Below the pieces are notes generated by a model, which saw only the letters and a list, made by a program, of their open reading frames with translations, made no database searches and was not told the DNA's origin. From NCBI GenBank assembly GCA_946811695.1, contig OX328128.1, positions 72,284,108 through 72,348,107 of the forward strand: a DNA stretch of 64,000 nucleotides, in the 5' to 3' direction. Origin of the DNA: Gonocerus acuteangulatus. Its lineage: Eukaryota; Arthropoda; Insecta; Hemiptera; Coreidae. Both the position numbers and the translations under genes were made by a program. This document shows, piece after piece, positions 42,527 to 53,519 of this stretch. Each line of letters starts with the position of its first letter. Positions within the stretch are counted from its first letter, which is position 1.

Positions 42527-42539
42527 TTATCCATAAATT

Positions 42540-43100
42540 GGAGACAATTACATTGATTTTGATCACACAAAGGAGTGATTCTTATCTTAAGGGGTAATTT
42601 AAGATAAGCATCACTACTTTTTATTTATAATTGAGTTTTAAAAAAATTCAAATAATCATTCATGCCCATCAAGTCATGCGCGGTCAAAAAACAACCCCCC
42701 CCTCCGCCAAAAAAACAACAACTTTCTCATCAATTATTGCCATATAATAACTCAAGTTGTTATTTTCTGTTGTTAATGGACTTGAAAAATTCAATTTAAG
42801 TCGTAACGATTTACCTTCGTATACAGGTAACAGTACATTTTCTTAATAATTAACTGTAATAAAAATAAGTTGTATTATTATAAATGGAATAAATATTTTA
42901 TTACTGAAATGTTTTATTTTCCCTGTGTGAAAATGTAAGTATATTCCTATTTGAATATTATTTGATTTCGAAAACACGAAATTTTTTCGATTTTTAGAAC
43001 AATTTAATTGCTCTCTAATTGTGTAAAGATCAACACAACAAAAAGTGTACTCCAAGGAAATTGTAATTTCCTTGTTCTTCCTTTTTGGAGACAGGTAAGC
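42540..43100. other. No gene recognised
   Basis: 42999-43093 has TTTTTAG on the left and ACAG|GTAAGC on the right, a very good donor, but all three frames contain stops, so at most a non-coding exon. Confidence 0.35.
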
Positions 43101-43109
43101 ACGAAGAAA

Positions 43110-43200
43110 CAAATATATATATGTAATATATATATATATACACATATATATATACATACACACACATACATATATATACATACACACACACACATACAGA
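43110..43200. repeat. Mixed (TA)n/(CA)n tract
   Basis: Interspersed TATATA, CATACA and CACACA words. Confidence 0.85.
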
Positions 43201-43531
43201 CAGATTTCTGCTAATATTGGCTGTTTGTATAGAAGTATATGGAAATTTAAAATATCGTGTGTCCGTAAGCTCTGGGTTATTACAGGTAACTTTATTATTA
43301 TATTATTCAGTATATAAAAATGTGTACGAAATAAGTGCCGAAAAAATATATAACATTATTCAATACTGGAGGAATTATTATAATTGAAAGAAAAAAGAAA
43401 AGAAAAGGTAATCCTTTACATTACATTATTATTTTCTTACATTTTTAGTTTCTTTTAAGTATTAGTGTATTTTAGACAAGAAATTACATTACATATACGA
43501 ATAAATTTTTTATAAGATTTATTATGGAATA

Positions 43532-44275
43532 ATGGGTGTTCCTCGAGGCAGAGTACTCAGTACTACTCTATTTCTTATTGCAATGGACCCGGTCAAAGAT
43601 CGCATATCTCCTGAAGTGCAGTACTTTCTGTATGTTGATGATCTACTAATAAGTTCAAACACTACAAAATGCACAGAACAAAATACACGAAGCCATTCAC
43701 TCTCTCGAACAGTGGACTGACCTGACAGGACTGACATTGTTCACCCAAAATCAATCTTATTTGTGAGGAAGAAACGCAATATAGATTATCAGTTGAAACT
43801 GTACAAGATCCAAATACCCCGAACGAATGTAATTACATTTTTAGGACTACACTTCGACCAACGTCTTACGTGGTTCCCTCATCTCAAAGAAGTCCTCATA
43901 AAAAGTAGAAGATCTCTAAATCTTATGAGAATCCTGAGTAACACAAGATGGGGTGCCGACAGACAAATATTTTTACGTGTCTACCGAAGTTATACCAGAT
44001 CCCTTTTGGAGCACGGATGCGTGGCTTACTCGTCTGCCAAGCCCACTACACTAAATATGCTGAACACAATACACAACACAGAATAGCGCTTAGCACTAGG
44101 AGCTTTCCGGTCTAGTCCAGTCGAAAGCCTGTACGCAGAGGCAGTGGAGCCCCCTCTATCTTATAGGAGAGCTTCATTATCTGCTTCTTATATCTACAAG
44201 CTTAAATCTCACCCTGTCCAATCTTGTATTACTGAAATAATGGTAAACCCTTTCATGGAGAAATATGAGTAATGG
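43532..44275 (+). pseudogene. Jockey/I-type LINE reverse transcriptase fragment
   Basis: Frames read GVPRGRVLSTTLFLIAMDPV, then YFLYVDDLLISSN with the YVDD catalytic motif, then after frameshifts near 43680 and 43765 LGLHFDQRLTWFPHLKE, RWGADRQIFLRVYRSYTRS, LLEHGCVAYSSA, and after a stop LALGAFRSSPVESLYAEAVE, PPLSYRR. The last block is typical of I/Jockey LINEs that carry a following RNase H region. In the intact protein this enzyme copies the element RNA into DNA at the target. The 5' part and all RNase H sequence are missing; several frameshifts and stops make it dead. Confidence 0.8.
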
Positions 44276-44488
44276 CGCAGACATATCCAGTTATTTGTTG
44301 TAAGATTTCGCCAAACAGAAGAGCTGTTTGGCTTAGGTACTTGGAACATCAATACACACAAACTCGCATCCACTGCACCCTGGGATCACGAAACTTCAAT
44401 ATAGACCTTACACTTACAAAGTATAAAAATTCAGACCCACTATCGACACTCCAATATACACATTAATTCACAGAATACCTACACACAC

Positions 44489-44491
<3 letters not shown>
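44276..44491. other. No gene recognised
   Basis: A short frame (44272-44466) follows the LINE piece and may be decayed LINE sequence. Confidence 0.35.

Positions 44492-44541
<50 letters not shown>
44492..44541. repeat. (TA)n microsatellite
   Basis: About 25 TA units. Confidence 0.95.
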
Positions 44542-44545
<4 letters not shown>

Positions 44546-44969
44546 CATCCTGTGTATATTACCATGGCCCAATGCAATGATACAAGAAATGTTACCCACA
44601 TATACAGTTATATTAATAATAGATACCTATATACAATTCAAGGAATATCAATTGTTCATAAGAATTCTATTGTACGTCTAATTATTCGTACAATTATTGT
44701 TGAAAACTGTTCCAATCCACGGTTAGTTGTGTCTCATTAAAAGCAGTACTAGAGTTTGATCTGCCTGTATGTTTGTTTTTCTGTAATATCCTTGGCCTGT
44801 CTTTCAGCAGTGTCACTCTATCCAAGGTTTTTGTGTCCTAGCAGCCAAAACAATGTTACCCCTCACCCTGATCCCAACCTCTCCAAGTCTCAAATGCCTT
44901 CAATCCTAAGGGTGCCCATAGAGAGGAAAATGTTGAACTGGACAGTCCATCGAAGTTGAATTAAAACTC

Positions 44970-45200
44970 CAATAGATTAACCGTACAGACCAATGAGACC
45001 GAGCAGACCAGGCCTGACGGGTGTGGACAAGAGGATAATTGCTTCAAATACAGTGGGTTTACTATAACTGGACTGTTCAGTTCATGCCTTAAGGTTCATT
45101 AACTTATCGTGAGTTAGACCCGTACAGTCCAAACCTGAGGACAAACTGTGCAGTCTCTGATTTGAGATTCTAACTGAACGTGTATGGCCTCCTTAAGGAA
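44970..45200. repeat. Possible diverged relative of the foldback family
   Basis: ACTGGACTGTTCAGTTC, CGTACAGTCCAAACCTG and AACTGAACGTGTATGGCCTC resemble units of the foldbacks at 12396 and 48775. A clear two-arm structure is not visible. Confidence 0.3.
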
Positions 45201-45409
45201 GTTATTTACCCCATCCATCATCTATCTCACAAAAAAAAAATCCCAGGATATGATTGCACCCCAAATAATCTAACACCTCCGAAAAAAAAAACAGTTTTAT
45301 TTTTAACATACATTTATAACGCTCATTCTTAGAACAACTTATTCCGTATGATACACAACCCAAAATAGTCCGTTCACGACACTACATTTTATCGTCCTAT
45401 TTTCTTCCT

Positions 45410-46400
45410 ACTCATTTTAGAAAAAAATCTTATGCCTTCATTCAATTCTTGAAACTGTAGTCCCGTCAACCCAATTTGGCTTTCGTCAATTTCAATCCAC
45501 TATTCATCAATTTCACAGAATTTTATTTCGACATCCTTCGAAAACAGACATGATTGCTCAGGTGTCTTCCTCGAGCTCAGGCTTTGTACTGCGTGTGGCA
45601 TGAGAGGTTATTTTTTAAGCTAAAAATGCTTCTATCAACATACTACCTACCTTTGTGACAGATTTTTCCAAGTCCCACAAGACGGAATTCTTAGACCAGT
45701 CCTCTTCATGGCATACAAATCCGATATTCCAACTCATTCTGTTACATCTATCCTTAGGTTTTCCTATGAAACAGCCATATTTGGTTGCAGCCATGAGCCA
45801 AACCTCGCATCCAGATCTCTTCAGGCGCACCTTAACATCATCAATCCTTGGCTCAAAAAGTGGAGAATTAAAAAAAAACAACACATAAATCTGCAACCTG
45901 ACCTCAGACGATCTACTTGTCCTCCGGTGTCCCCTAACGATTCATTTCTTCCTCAAAAATGCAAAAACCAGTACTGATACTCGACAATTGACCAACATGG
46001 AAACCACACATTAACTAGGAGAGACAAAAACCCAACCGAAGGTGAAGACTTTTAGTACACTTACTTCACTCAATAACAGAACACTCTTTTAGATGGCAAT
46101 ACTCAGAGCATACAACTCTGTTGATCCACAAAGCCCTCCAACGCCTACAAAATTCACTCGTCTATTCTAGAATCCTTCGTAAAATAACCGAGGCTCCATT
46201 CCAAACCCTTCTGTCAAAAATTTCATTTAAAATTACACGGCCAAAAAATCCAAAATAAACCTGTCCTTCGACTGAAGCGAAACTGGTCTAGAGGCCAGCT
46301 GCAAGATTAGTTCATCCAGATTGTAATCACACTGGTTTGTAGATGCAACTGTGCAGCTTCCCTCTTCACGAACTTCAAGACAAAACTACATTCAACAATT
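45410..46400 (+). pseudogene. Jockey-type LINE reverse transcriptase, second fragment
   Basis: Many short frames in order: NPIWLSSISIHYSS (where QFGFR...HST is expected), RHDCSGVFLE-like, FFQVPQDGILRPVLFMAYKS, DIPTHSVTSILRFSYETAIF, GCSHEPNLASRSLQAHLNII and NPWLKKWRIKK. In Jockey proteins the segment before TAIFG reads FADDTA; here it is FSYETA, so the catalytic aspartates are lost. Later weak matches (LLIHKALQRLQNS, RKITEAPF) fit the thumb region. Frames shift repeatedly. Confidence 0.7.
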
Positions 46401-46980
46401 AAATAGATTAGTAGCAATGTATTTTCTCATTGTAGTAAATTCTCAATGAAGTTTTTGCTGGGTAACCAGTGCCTATAATCGTTTATTATTGGAATTCCTA
46501 GTGTCATTGGGAAAAATACAACTATTGTTATCATAAGAACTCACCTTACTAAAAAAAATGCTTATTGTGTGGAAAACAAATATTAATGCCAAGATTCTGC
46601 CCAGACGACAATCTTGCATCACACATACTTGCAGCCTTTAAGAGTTGATGGATCGTAGTCTAGCTATATTGAGGTCATTCGACAGGAGTTCAAGTTGGAG
46701 CAACCATTGTGTACGAGTACACTATCACGTTAACACACACACATATACAAATTATATACAGGGTACCTGTATAAGTATGCTATATAAATATTATATAACA
46801 TGCTATGAGGGTTATCCCTGTAAATCATTAATAAATAAAAAAAAATATATATGTATATAATTTTAAAGAGGCTATATAAATAATCCAAGACGATTTGAAG
46901 AAATTTGTCAACAATTCTTTATTGATTGCGACCCCAATAGCCATATTCTTTAGCGCTAAAATTAAGCCCAAGTCCATAAA
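46401..46980. other. No gene recognised
   Basis: AT-rich; may include decayed LINE 3' sequence. (CA) and (TA) words near 46735-46760. Confidence 0.35.
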
Positions 46981-46984
46981 GAGC

Positions 46985-47290
46985 ATCTACCTCGTGACCC
47001 ATTCTAGTATCTGGGAGTTAAAATCTCCAACAATGAGACCATTAAAGTTGTGTGAGCTGGCCAGCGAGATGAAATACAACCGGACCGATGTTTTAATTGG
47101 GGTTATGTATGCCTCTAGATAGGCAGTAAATCCAGTCGGGTTGGCAGATAATAAAGGAACACGTGGAAGCGGATAACAGCGCGGAGAGGTTTCGCTTTGA
47201 CAGTGTTGGCGAAATCGATCGTAGATTATTTCAGAAATATGCGTAGTGTAATTTATGTGATTGGCAACCTTGATATGCGGTTTCACAAGT
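46985..47290 (-). pseudogene. LINE APE-type endonuclease fragment
   Basis: The minus-strand frame ends its readable part with NFNGLIVGDFNSQILEWVTR. The (I/V)-GDFN motif holds the catalytic Asp-x-Asn of APE-type LINE endonucleases, usually followed by WG; here WV. The N-terminal part of the frame (ANHINYTTHISEIIYDRFRQ) is not recognisable. A remnant of the nuclease that nicks target DNA. Confidence 0.5.
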
Positions 47291-48124
47291 TTAATATTTG
47301 AACGCAGGAGCTGTGAGATTCTAATGTGATCTTACTATTTATATGTGACGTGTAAAGACGTTATGTAATTTTTATCCAAAGGCTATAACATCCGACTAGC
47401 AGGAACTACGTCATCTTGGCGGAGATCTTTCTATCAAAAATCACATAGAGAACCTTATTTCTCAGAAATATTGGCTAGATTTATTACATTTACCACAATT
47501 TTCCAACCGATTTCGAAATGGATTGGAATATATCGGAAAATCACAAGAAAAACCAAGTTTTTTCTACTTTCTTCAAAGAATGTTATAGATCTGGCCTTTT
47601 CAGTAGATTTTTCACGTTCAATTGATTACAATACTTGTTACTGGAAGCATATTACCGTAAAATGGAGTCACATTAGTACAAGGTGGGAAAATTAGTCCTA
47701 ACCTATACTGCTAGGGTATTTATCTTTAACTGATACCTGCGAGTCGAACTTTAGCAAAATCGATTCTTGGGTTCCTCAGTACGTCTATTGCACTTCTGGG
47801 AATCATTAGTCTATTCTCTTGGGAATCATTAGGTAACGTTTAGCTCAATAGGTGTTTTTATTTTTATTTTCATCGGCTGATCAACTGTGTTATTCGCTGT
47901 TATCCAGCAAGGACTACTTTTAAAAGGTGAGTTGCTTTTATTCACTAATTTATCTTGGTAAACATGCATGATTTAGTTTTTTCCTCAATCTTTATCTCAT
48001 TGGCTCTTTTTTTTAAAAATTATGAAAATTTAGGAAAAAAACTGTTATGAAGGTAATAATTAGATTTGGCTATGTGACATTTCAAAATATATTAAATCTG
48101 TACTAAAGTGACGTCATTTTACGG

Positions 48125-48126
<2 letters not shown>
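47291..48126. other. No gene; fragment of family D
   Basis: 47390-47470 matches the family D start (CCGACTAGCAGGAACTACGT). The rest is AT-rich and unassigned. Confidence 0.45.

Positions 48127-48171
<45 letters not shown>
48127..48171. repeat. (TA)n in a family D copy
   Basis: About 22 TA units followed by CAAATTTGAACCACCGGCAT (family D right side, to about 48290). Confidence 0.95.
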
Positions 48172-48174
<3 letters not shown>

Positions 48175-48470
48175 AAATTTGAACCACCGGCATTTTCGTC
48201 GTGGAAATTTTCTAGATCTTTCGGATTGTATCATGATAACAACCACATAAGCGGGTTGCCTTCCTATACAGGGCAAGAGAAAACAAGTTAAAATGTCCGT
48301 TTGATAGGAAGTGAAATGCCAGAGTGAACTAGTGATGCGATTTGGAATGCTTAGAAAAATACTTGGTGTAAAGATTTCTCCAGCTGAATTTGTCCATCGG
48401 AAACTGTGTTTTCAGCAAACTTCGTGCGTATCGTATCGCTAACGTTTTTGCATTACTTGCTTGTTTCCAG

Positions 48471-48557
48471 GTACACCTTTTTTTTCATGTAATTGGACGT
48501 GGGAAATCTAATGAAACCATTTCTAAGGCCTTATCTATAACCGCTGTCGAGGAAAAG
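48471..48557 (+). CDS. Candidate internal exon (29 codons), unknown protein
   Basis: TTGCATTACTTGCTTGTTTCCAG is a strong acceptor. The exon of exactly 87 nt reads VHLFFHVIGRGKSNETISKA then LSITAVEEK, followed by AAG|GTAAAA. Phase 0 at both ends. The GRGxxxxxISKAxxxxA pattern resembles Alba-type nucleic-acid-binding proteins, but only in this short stretch, so I leave it unnamed. Its phases do not fit between 32118 and 60219, so it would belong to another gene or need further exons. Confidence 0.4.
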
Positions 48558-48774
48558 GTAAAATAGATTTTCCTTGTGATTTTCGGATGTTCTTATGTAT
48601 TTTGAAACAGGTTGGGAAATCGTAGTAAAAGTAATCCATCTATTCGAAAGCATGCACAATTTTATTCAAATACAATTGAACGGGTTGGGGCAAAGTAGTG
48701 CCAAGCAACATTTTGAACAAAACTGTAGCTGCTGTACGTTGGCTATTATGTGGGACTATCAGTTAAAATCATGA

Positions 48775-48962
48775 AAGCAGGCCTGACAGTTAGGCCTGAA
48801 CAGTCCGCCAGAAAGCCGGCCACCTGAACGTGTATGTTCCGGCCACCTGAACAGTCTTAACGGACAGAAAGGCCGGAATATATACACGTTCAGGTGACCA
48901 GCTTTCAGGCGGACTTTTCAGGCCTACATGACAGGCCTGTCTGAATCGTGTGTAGCCTGCTT
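48775..48962. repeat. 188-bp foldback element, copy 2
   Basis: Shares GCCTGAACAGTCCGCC, ACCTGAACGTGTATGTTCC, GGCCGGAATATATACACGTT and CAGGCCTGTCTGAATCGTGT with 12396-12639. The left end lacks the outer CTTCATGCCGG part. It is again GC-rich and self-complementary. Confidence 0.8.
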
Positions 48963-49394
48963 GAGGACAACAAGATTAAGTAGCACACAGAGCACTTTAT
49001 AGTCATATTTTAGTAGCATCATCATAGACTGATAGCCCACATAATATCCAATATATAGAGGCAACAGTTAAGTTTTGTTATTATAATTCTTATGCGATTT
49101 TGGATGGAAACGTCTCATTTGGAGAAATCGATGCTTAAATGAAGTCACATCCGCTTGGGATACTGCCAGGTTCCTGTTTTGGCCTAAGATCTTGCTTCGC
49201 TTTGAGATTTCATTTTACATTTTTAGATGTGTTTACATTTTTCACGAAAGGTTAAGACGAAACACGAAGTGTTTCTATTCTACGCATTGGCCAAATGACA
49301 CTAGGGTTAAGAATGGAAATGCCCTAAGATGGCGTGAGTCGGTCTATATGTTGGTTTTGGAATGTGGACATATATAACGAGTGGAAAAATTTAG

Positions 49395-49560
49395 TTATAA
49401 TAGGGTGTCTCACAAGGATACTTCTTAATCCCAACATTTTTCTCACTTCTTCTGGAATACTTTTCCCTCTCTGATACATATCGCTTTTTTCCTTATGTTT
49501 TAACATTAGAAATATAAGACGAAGAAAGTACGAGTAGCCAGCTAGCAGAGAGCCTGCCTC
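49395..49560 (-). repeat. PLE family K body fragment (minus)
   Basis: Its reverse complement matches 59215-59375 (TGTGAGACACCCTATT versus GCGAGACACCCTATT; CTCGTAC; AATGTTGGGAT). Confidence 0.6.
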
Positions 49561-50100
49561 TCACTTAGTATGTAAATATTATGCAAAACAGGAGTTGGTA
49601 AGACGGACAGCTTTACGTACCAACGCTCAGTCCCTCATATAGCTGAATCCCATTAACTCAAAAATGATTGGATTTCCAGTTCAATTTAGTTTTTATTTTT
49701 TACATTCCCAGAAGCAATAAAAAAAACAGGAAACGCGTCATCTTAGCGCATTTAAAGTTAAAACGTTTTAATATTTCGTAAAAAAGTATATACACCTCAT
49801 AAAAAAAATCTCGATGTAAGGGAACATTATACAGGAAACTGGAACATTAAACGGGAATTATTCGCTACACATCGAAACAAAAATATTAAAAGGAAATTTA
49901 GCGTCTACAATTTTCCTTTACTTTAAACATCTTATCGGTAAAAGAAGACAAGATAAAGTGAGAGAATGATTGTTTACGTATATATGTTTGTATTCTCCTA
50001 ATGGCCTCAACAAATTTTACTTAGAGTTTAAAAAAAAAAAAAACAGAGAAGAAAAATAACTCAAAATAAAAGAATCGTTTAACAAAGTTTGACTCAAACG
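49560..50100. other. No gene recognised
   Basis: AT-rich, with CGTCATCTTAGCGCATTT (family D start word) near 49736. Confidence 0.4.
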
Positions 50101-51440
50101 GTTTCCATAACATTCATACCCCTAGTGACATTTGGTAAGCCTGTTATAAATTTAGTTAATATTTTGTAAAAGGTTGAAACGCCTACTCATTTGTTGAAAA
50201 AAAGTTATATTTTTGACGCCATTAACTTCCAAAAGCGGAAATTTCTCACTCGACCTCTTTAATTAATTAATCTTTAATTGTTGTTGTTTAAGCACTTATT
50301 TCTCCGATTGACATCATCCCACCTAAAATTGTTCCAGAACCTTTTTTGTAGACAATTTAGTGAGCTTTCGTATGTTAACTTTCTATTTACTACGATTCCT
50401 TAACCGTTTTCGAGATATTTAAGAAAATATAAGAGAAGCCAATAACTTTTTCTCCGAAGAAGTCAAAACACAACCAAAATATAAATATCTTCGTTTTGAT
50501 GAAGGTTGTTTATGTTTAAATTAGAATTTGTTGAATAGTTGCTTCTACAGACACTAACTAAAATAACTGACTTGGTTTTACTTGAGATCTCATAAGTGTT
50601 TCTACTGAAAGAACTTGCGGGACTTGCCATCTTCATTTTCTTTGCGCAAAATATATTTTTCGTGAGCTACTGTTTTTCTCAAAGACCATTCACTGCCTCT
50701 ATTTATTTTTCTCTAAAGTTTTGAATTGACAAGTCTGGAACGTACGTACTTCTAAGTATATTGTATTAAATCAATGCACTGCCACCTCTAACTGTACCCA
50801 AACATGCGCACATGGACGTAATATTTCATAATCACGATTTTTTATATGATAAATAATTACATTTCGGGATTTTTTTCACTTTCATTTATTGGCCAAATGT
50901 TAACCAAGGTCAAACTTTAAAGCTTCGAAGGCTCCTAGAATTTTTATGACAACTGAGCATGTCAGTGACAAATTAAAGAGCAGCGATTACAGATAATTCT
51001 TAAACTAAAATATCAAATTATTGGAGAAATTGCCAATATAATCACTTTTATATGTCCTCCTGATCTATAAAAATTCAATTAAGAAACAAAATCAAACTTC
51101 TAGCTTTATACAGAATGATGTTACAGGTTTGTCAAAAGTTCCGTGAGCCACTTCGAAAAAATGATAAAAAGCTGTGATTTTTATAATGTAATATTTCCTC
51201 ATCACCAAACGTAACCAAACAATTTATTTGGCGAATTTTGCTGGTAAAGGAACTTGTCCTTTCCTTTGAGGAAAAGTGTTAGGCTACTATAGCCTGACTC
51301 AAATTTTCATCACCACTAGTTTTGTGACCTATGGTGCCTGAATTGTGGAAATTTCTTATCCGCACCTCAGGATTTCCAGTATTCGACATCATAAGTGGGT
51401 TTCCCTCCCTATGGAGAGTGTAAGGAAACTCGCTAAAATT
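50100..51440 (+). repeat. Dispersed repeat family D, long diverged copy
   Basis: GCACTTATTTCTCCGATTGA (50289), CCGTTTTCGAGATATTTAAG (50410), ACCTATGGTGCCTGAA and CCTCAGGATTTCCAG (51330-51380), and the GGAAACTCGC hairpin half near 51430 follow the family order. There is no (TA)n tract here. Confidence 0.55.
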
Positions 51441-51554
51441 ATAGCCTAAAATAAAAATTCTTTCGAAATGTTCTGAAGCTTTGGATGACTATGGATCATG
51501 CATTTTCAATAAAATAAATATTTATTATTCAGCTAAACCATTACTTAATCTTCG

Positions 51555-51849
51555 AATTTTCGTGCTAGGCGGAAGGTCAAATAATAAAACTTTACTATAT
51601 TTATAATTATACTAACTTCCACTAGTAGGGCCACGTCTAGACAAGTCATCCCCAAATGACTAGTCTAGACGTGGCCCTACTAGTGGGTGGTTTTCCACCT
51701 TGAATCGAGGCTGTAAGTTATATATTTTTAGCTTGTTTCCCTGAAGAGGCACCAAAAAGGTGTGAAACATGTAGGGTGAAAATAAAGTTAGTGTAACTAT
51801 CTAGTGAAGTTTTATTTTTAGACGTTCCGCCTAGCACAAAAATTCGAAT
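51555..51849. mobile_element. Head-to-head PLE tails with nested perfect hairpin
   Basis: 51555-51622 and 51784-51849 are inverted copies (GTGCTAGGCGGAAGG versus GTTCCGCCTAGCAC). Inside them 51619-51642 and 51663-51686 are exact 24-bp reverse complements (CCACTAGTAGGGCCACGTCT...). The hammerhead-like motif lies between the second hairpin arm and the right copy. Same architecture as 18367-18958 and 20821-20923. Confidence 0.7.
51738..51777 (+). ncRNA. Second hammerhead-ribozyme-like motif
   Basis: Stem I (TCC with GGG, short), CTGAAGA at 51741-51747, one extra G, stem II GCACC/GGTGT (51749-51753 with 51759-51763, one G-U pair) with loop AAAAA, GAAA at 51764-51767, C, AT, GTA ending at 51773. 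Same design as 14629-14673, with a weaker stem I and GTA in place of GTC at the cleavage site (GUA still fits NUH). Confidence 0.5.
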
Positions 51850-52860
51850 AACAAAATATTTGCTGGACAGTCGACAGTGTTTCCTGAACAAGGGAAGAGA
51901 GGAAACCCGCTAAAAAAAAATGAAAAAATAAAACAACAAAGCAACTGCAATAAATCACCAAGAAGAAAACGGTGACCACTCCCGAAAACAATAAACTCCA
52001 CTATCCGACACCGCGCCATCGGTCCAAGGAGAAGCACCTGCCGACTGGCTAACACACTCACACGCGCGCACCAACACCGACGCGCATGCATACATAATGC
52101 CGCTCATTTGAAAAATGCGCCTATTTTTTCCCCATCAAGCCGGCTGCCTAAAACAAAAACCCCAAACCCGAACCGTCTCGGAGATTAGAATTGGTTTTCA
52201 GTAATTGGTCGGTGTCTTTCTCTTATTCTTTGGTGATATATTAGCTATTTTTTGTTTAAATATTACTTATTATTCAGTGAATTAGGCGGTTATATTTTTT
52301 TTATGTTTCTCATTTGAGCCGGATTGATGAAGGATGTCTTCGTTAATGAGATCTCTAAATGAGCTCTGATAAAATGTCAATTACAATTGTTTTATCATAT
52401 TTTTAAATTAGTTTGTAAAAAAAATGATTCTCGAATGAAGCCATACATACCGTGGCTATAAGCTGGTACTACAGAAAAAAATAATTAATAAAATACGTTG
52501 GAAAATCTTATTATTTCAGCTTATTAATTAGTCTGAAAAAGAATTTGTTAAGAAATATTAATGTTGACAAATTAATTAGTTAAAGGTATATTTTTTTTTA
52601 TATGTATACATGTGTAATTTTTCACTATATGTTTTTAAATGCAGTTACTGTGAATCAAAAACATAATTTGTGGTAGTTATATTTTCATAGAAATGATAAT
52701 GGAAGTTAAATTAAGGTGTCCTTCAAGGGCACCTCCTGAGCCCATTAGTATTACAATTTTTCAGAAGCTGCCAATGTTTTACTCAAAATTCCGTGCCTTT
52801 CATATTTTGATTATTTATTATTTTTAAAAACGCAGACAAAATTCTGCAAGAATAAAAAGA
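51850..52860. other. No gene recognised
   Basis: A GC-richer block at 51960-52190 (ACACGCGCGCACCAACACCG) gives a minus-strand frame of 86 codons without recognisable features. It could be a promoter region, but no CCAAT or splice pair supports that. Confidence 0.35.
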
Positions 52861-53142
52861 AAGGAGCTATCTAATGCTGAAAACACTCCAGCGCCTCAAT
52901 GCCAGCCCTATACAAGCACTCTAAAGCACTCGAACGGAGCCTGTCCCTGCTCTCTAGAGTCGAGAGCCATTGTAAGCCCTAACGAGCGTCTTGTTCAGTA
53001 GCTTCATAGCCTTTTGATGGGCTGCTGAATTTTTGAGAATGTTTGTAGCGACCCGCCCTGTCGCCTTTTGTGTCTTGTAGGGCTCCCTGGTTTCGCTTCC
53101 AGCGCGTGCGTAGTGTTGCTTAGTAACGAGAAAGTAATGGAG
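52860..53142 (+). promoter_or_regulatory. Possible promoter with X-box-like site and first exon
   Basis: A GC-richer block ends with GCGCGTGCGTAGT, then GTTGCTTAGTAAC (53115-53127), which fits the RFX X-box pattern (RYYNYY-N-RRNRAC). Ten bases later ATG GAG|GTAGGA gives a start codon at 53137 followed at once by a usable donor. X-boxes close to the start codon are known for ciliary genes. No second exon is identified, so this is only a suggestion. Confidence 0.25.
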
Positions 53143-53306
53143 GTAGGAAAATATCCTTTAAAGCAACATTTCTGACAAATTTACTTAAATTAATCCTCAT
53201 AAGAGTAAAAAGTACGTCACGCAAGAGTATAGCGAGGTGGCTAGCTTAGAACAGCCACAGAAGAATGTGCTTAAATTATCCAATTCAAATATAATATAAA
53301 CACATG

Positions 53307-53518
53307 GAGGCCCGGTGGCCGTGAGTGATTAAGCGTGAGCACTTAACACTCCGGTCCAAGGGTCGTGGGTTCGATTCTCACTTGGGACAGTGGCTTTTAT
53401 TTGTAAAAAAGAAAAGGCATTACCCCTATCCTGGCTTGAAAAGTGTGGGGACCTATAGATAACCCGTCCTAAAAACTTAATTATAATGTACGTTAAAATT
53501 TGAAAAAAAAAAAAAAAT
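53307..53518 (+). mobile_element. tRNA-derived SINE, best-preserved copy
   Basis: A-box side GCCCGGTGGCCGTGAGTG, B box CGTGGGTTCGATTCTCACTT, hinge TTTTATTTGTAAAAAAGAAA, CCCCTATCCTGGCTTGAAAA, AGATAACCCGTCCTAAAAAC, 3' end TTAATTATAATGTACGTTAA and an A tail. Transcription by RNA polymerase III from the internal boxes is expected for the class. The tRNA-like head does not close into a cloverleaf. Confidence 0.75.
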
Positions 53519-53519
53519 A

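Noticed and set aside
49227..49377. Possible exon with CVYIFHERLRRNTKCFYS after ATTTTTAG
   Set aside because: Only an acceptor is visible, and no recognisable protein results; could not be told from chance.
53307..53518. tRNA genes at the GGTTCGATTCC boxes (also 10.9, 20.6, 28.7, 62.6 kb)
   Set aside because: The B box sits in a multi-copy SINE with a common 3' part, and no complete cloverleaf is formed.
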